Positions 5,128 through 5,327 of a stretch of DNA of 5,327 nt are shown here, in pieces. Source of the DNA: DATDRQ01 sp035291645 (GTDB taxonomy: Bacteria > Chloroflexota > Anaerolineae > Anaerolineales > UBA4823); NCBI GenBank assembly GCA_035291645.1, contig DATDRQ010000035.1, positions 1 to 5,327 on the forward strand, given 5' to 3'. Below the pieces are notes generated by a model. It had not been told where the DNA came from. It saw only the letters and a list, made by a program, of their open reading frames with translations, and made no database searches. Both the position numbers and the translations under genes were made by a program. Position 1 is the first letter of the stretch, and each line of letters opens with the position of its first letter.

Positions 5128-5327
5128 ATGTCTGACGTCATCGTCTTCATCAGCCACCAGAAAGTCAAGGAAGGCAAGCTGGAGGAATTACGGCAGCTCC
5201 ATCAGAAGGTCGTGGCGGAGATCGAGGCGGAAAAGCCCGGCACCATCACCCACCTCGGCTACGCCAGCCAGGACGGCAGCCAGGTGACGTTCGTGCACCT
5301 CTTCCCGGATGCGCAGGCGATGGAGCG
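5128..5327 (+). CDS. Antibiotic biosynthesis monooxygenase-like protein, N-terminal part
   Basis: The first 66 codons of a gene cut by the right edge of the window, open throughout. The sequence begins MSDVIVFISHQKVKEGKLEE. It shows a beta strand (VIVFISHQKV), an amphipathic helix (about residues 15-35), then two strands (ITHLGYASQDG and QVTFVHLFPD) and the start of a second helix. This is the order of the ferredoxin-like dimeric alpha/beta barrel seen in the ABM (antibiotic biosynthesis monooxygenase) family. Such proteins are small, usually about 100 residues, and range from quinol or heme monooxygenases to stress proteins of unknown function. No catalytic assignment is possible from the fragment. 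The start is fixed by an excellent RBS. It is separated from the upstream membrane gene by the inverted repeat, so it probably has its own expression control. Confidence 0.72.
   Translation, partial: MSDVIVFISHQKVKEGKLEELRQLHQKVVAEIEAEKPGTITHLGYASQDGSQVTFVHLFPDAQAME

Noticed and set aside
5045..5287. Plus-strand ORF of 80 codons through the inverted repeat
   Set aside because: It reads through the repeat and then gives Ser/Arg low-complexity sequence. It is out of frame with the well-supported ABM-like gene at 5128.

Overview
The window is a moderately GC-rich bacterial chromosome segment. It holds five complete protein genes, one gene cut by the right edge, and one doubtful small ORF. I see no rRNA, tRNA, CRISPR array, transposase or phage gene. 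The best lineage guess is an Anaerolineae-like member of Chloroflexota. Two things point that way: a secreted leucine-rich-repeat lipoprotein with a plant-like Cys-Ser-Trp-x-Gly-Val-x-Cys N-cap, and a palindromic element built on CGACTTCAGTCG. Both fit my recollection of that group and are not proof.

Layout, left to right. 35-1168 (+) is a flavoprotein of the sulfide:quinone oxidoreductase / flavocytochrome c sulfide dehydrogenase / NDH-2 fold, with two cysteines placed like a redox pair. 1231-2562 (+) is a lipoprotein with about 13 leucine-rich repeats, 12 of them in a near-regular 69-bp DNA period. 2548-2961 (-) is a Nudix hydrolase that converges on the LRR gene and overlaps its 3' end by 15 bp. 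2962-3312 is a 351-bp non-coding stretch with a 12-bp perfect palindrome and two TTGACA boxes. 3313-4269 (+) is a ten-helix EamA/DMT transporter. 4281-4463 (+) is a doubtful small ORF. 4460-5032 (+) is a six-helix membrane protein of unknown function that starts at TTG. 5052-5104 is an 18-bp-arm inverted repeat resembling a REP/MITE element. 5128 to the right edge is the N-terminal part of a small antibiotic-biosynthesis-monooxygenase-like (dimeric alpha/beta barrel) protein.

The genes do not form an obvious pathway. Most have their own ribosome binding site, and the gaps and strand switches argue against a single operon. The only tight coupling candidate is EamA, the small ORF and the six-helix protein (4-bp overlap at 4460-4463). 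The region reads as ordinary chromosome with one repeat-rich surface protein and one dispersed-type repeat. I found no convincing undescribed multi-gene system. The items most worth a second look are the nested palindrome at 5052-5104, the LRR array, the cysteine pair in the flavoprotein, and the promoter/palindrome cluster upstream of the transporter.
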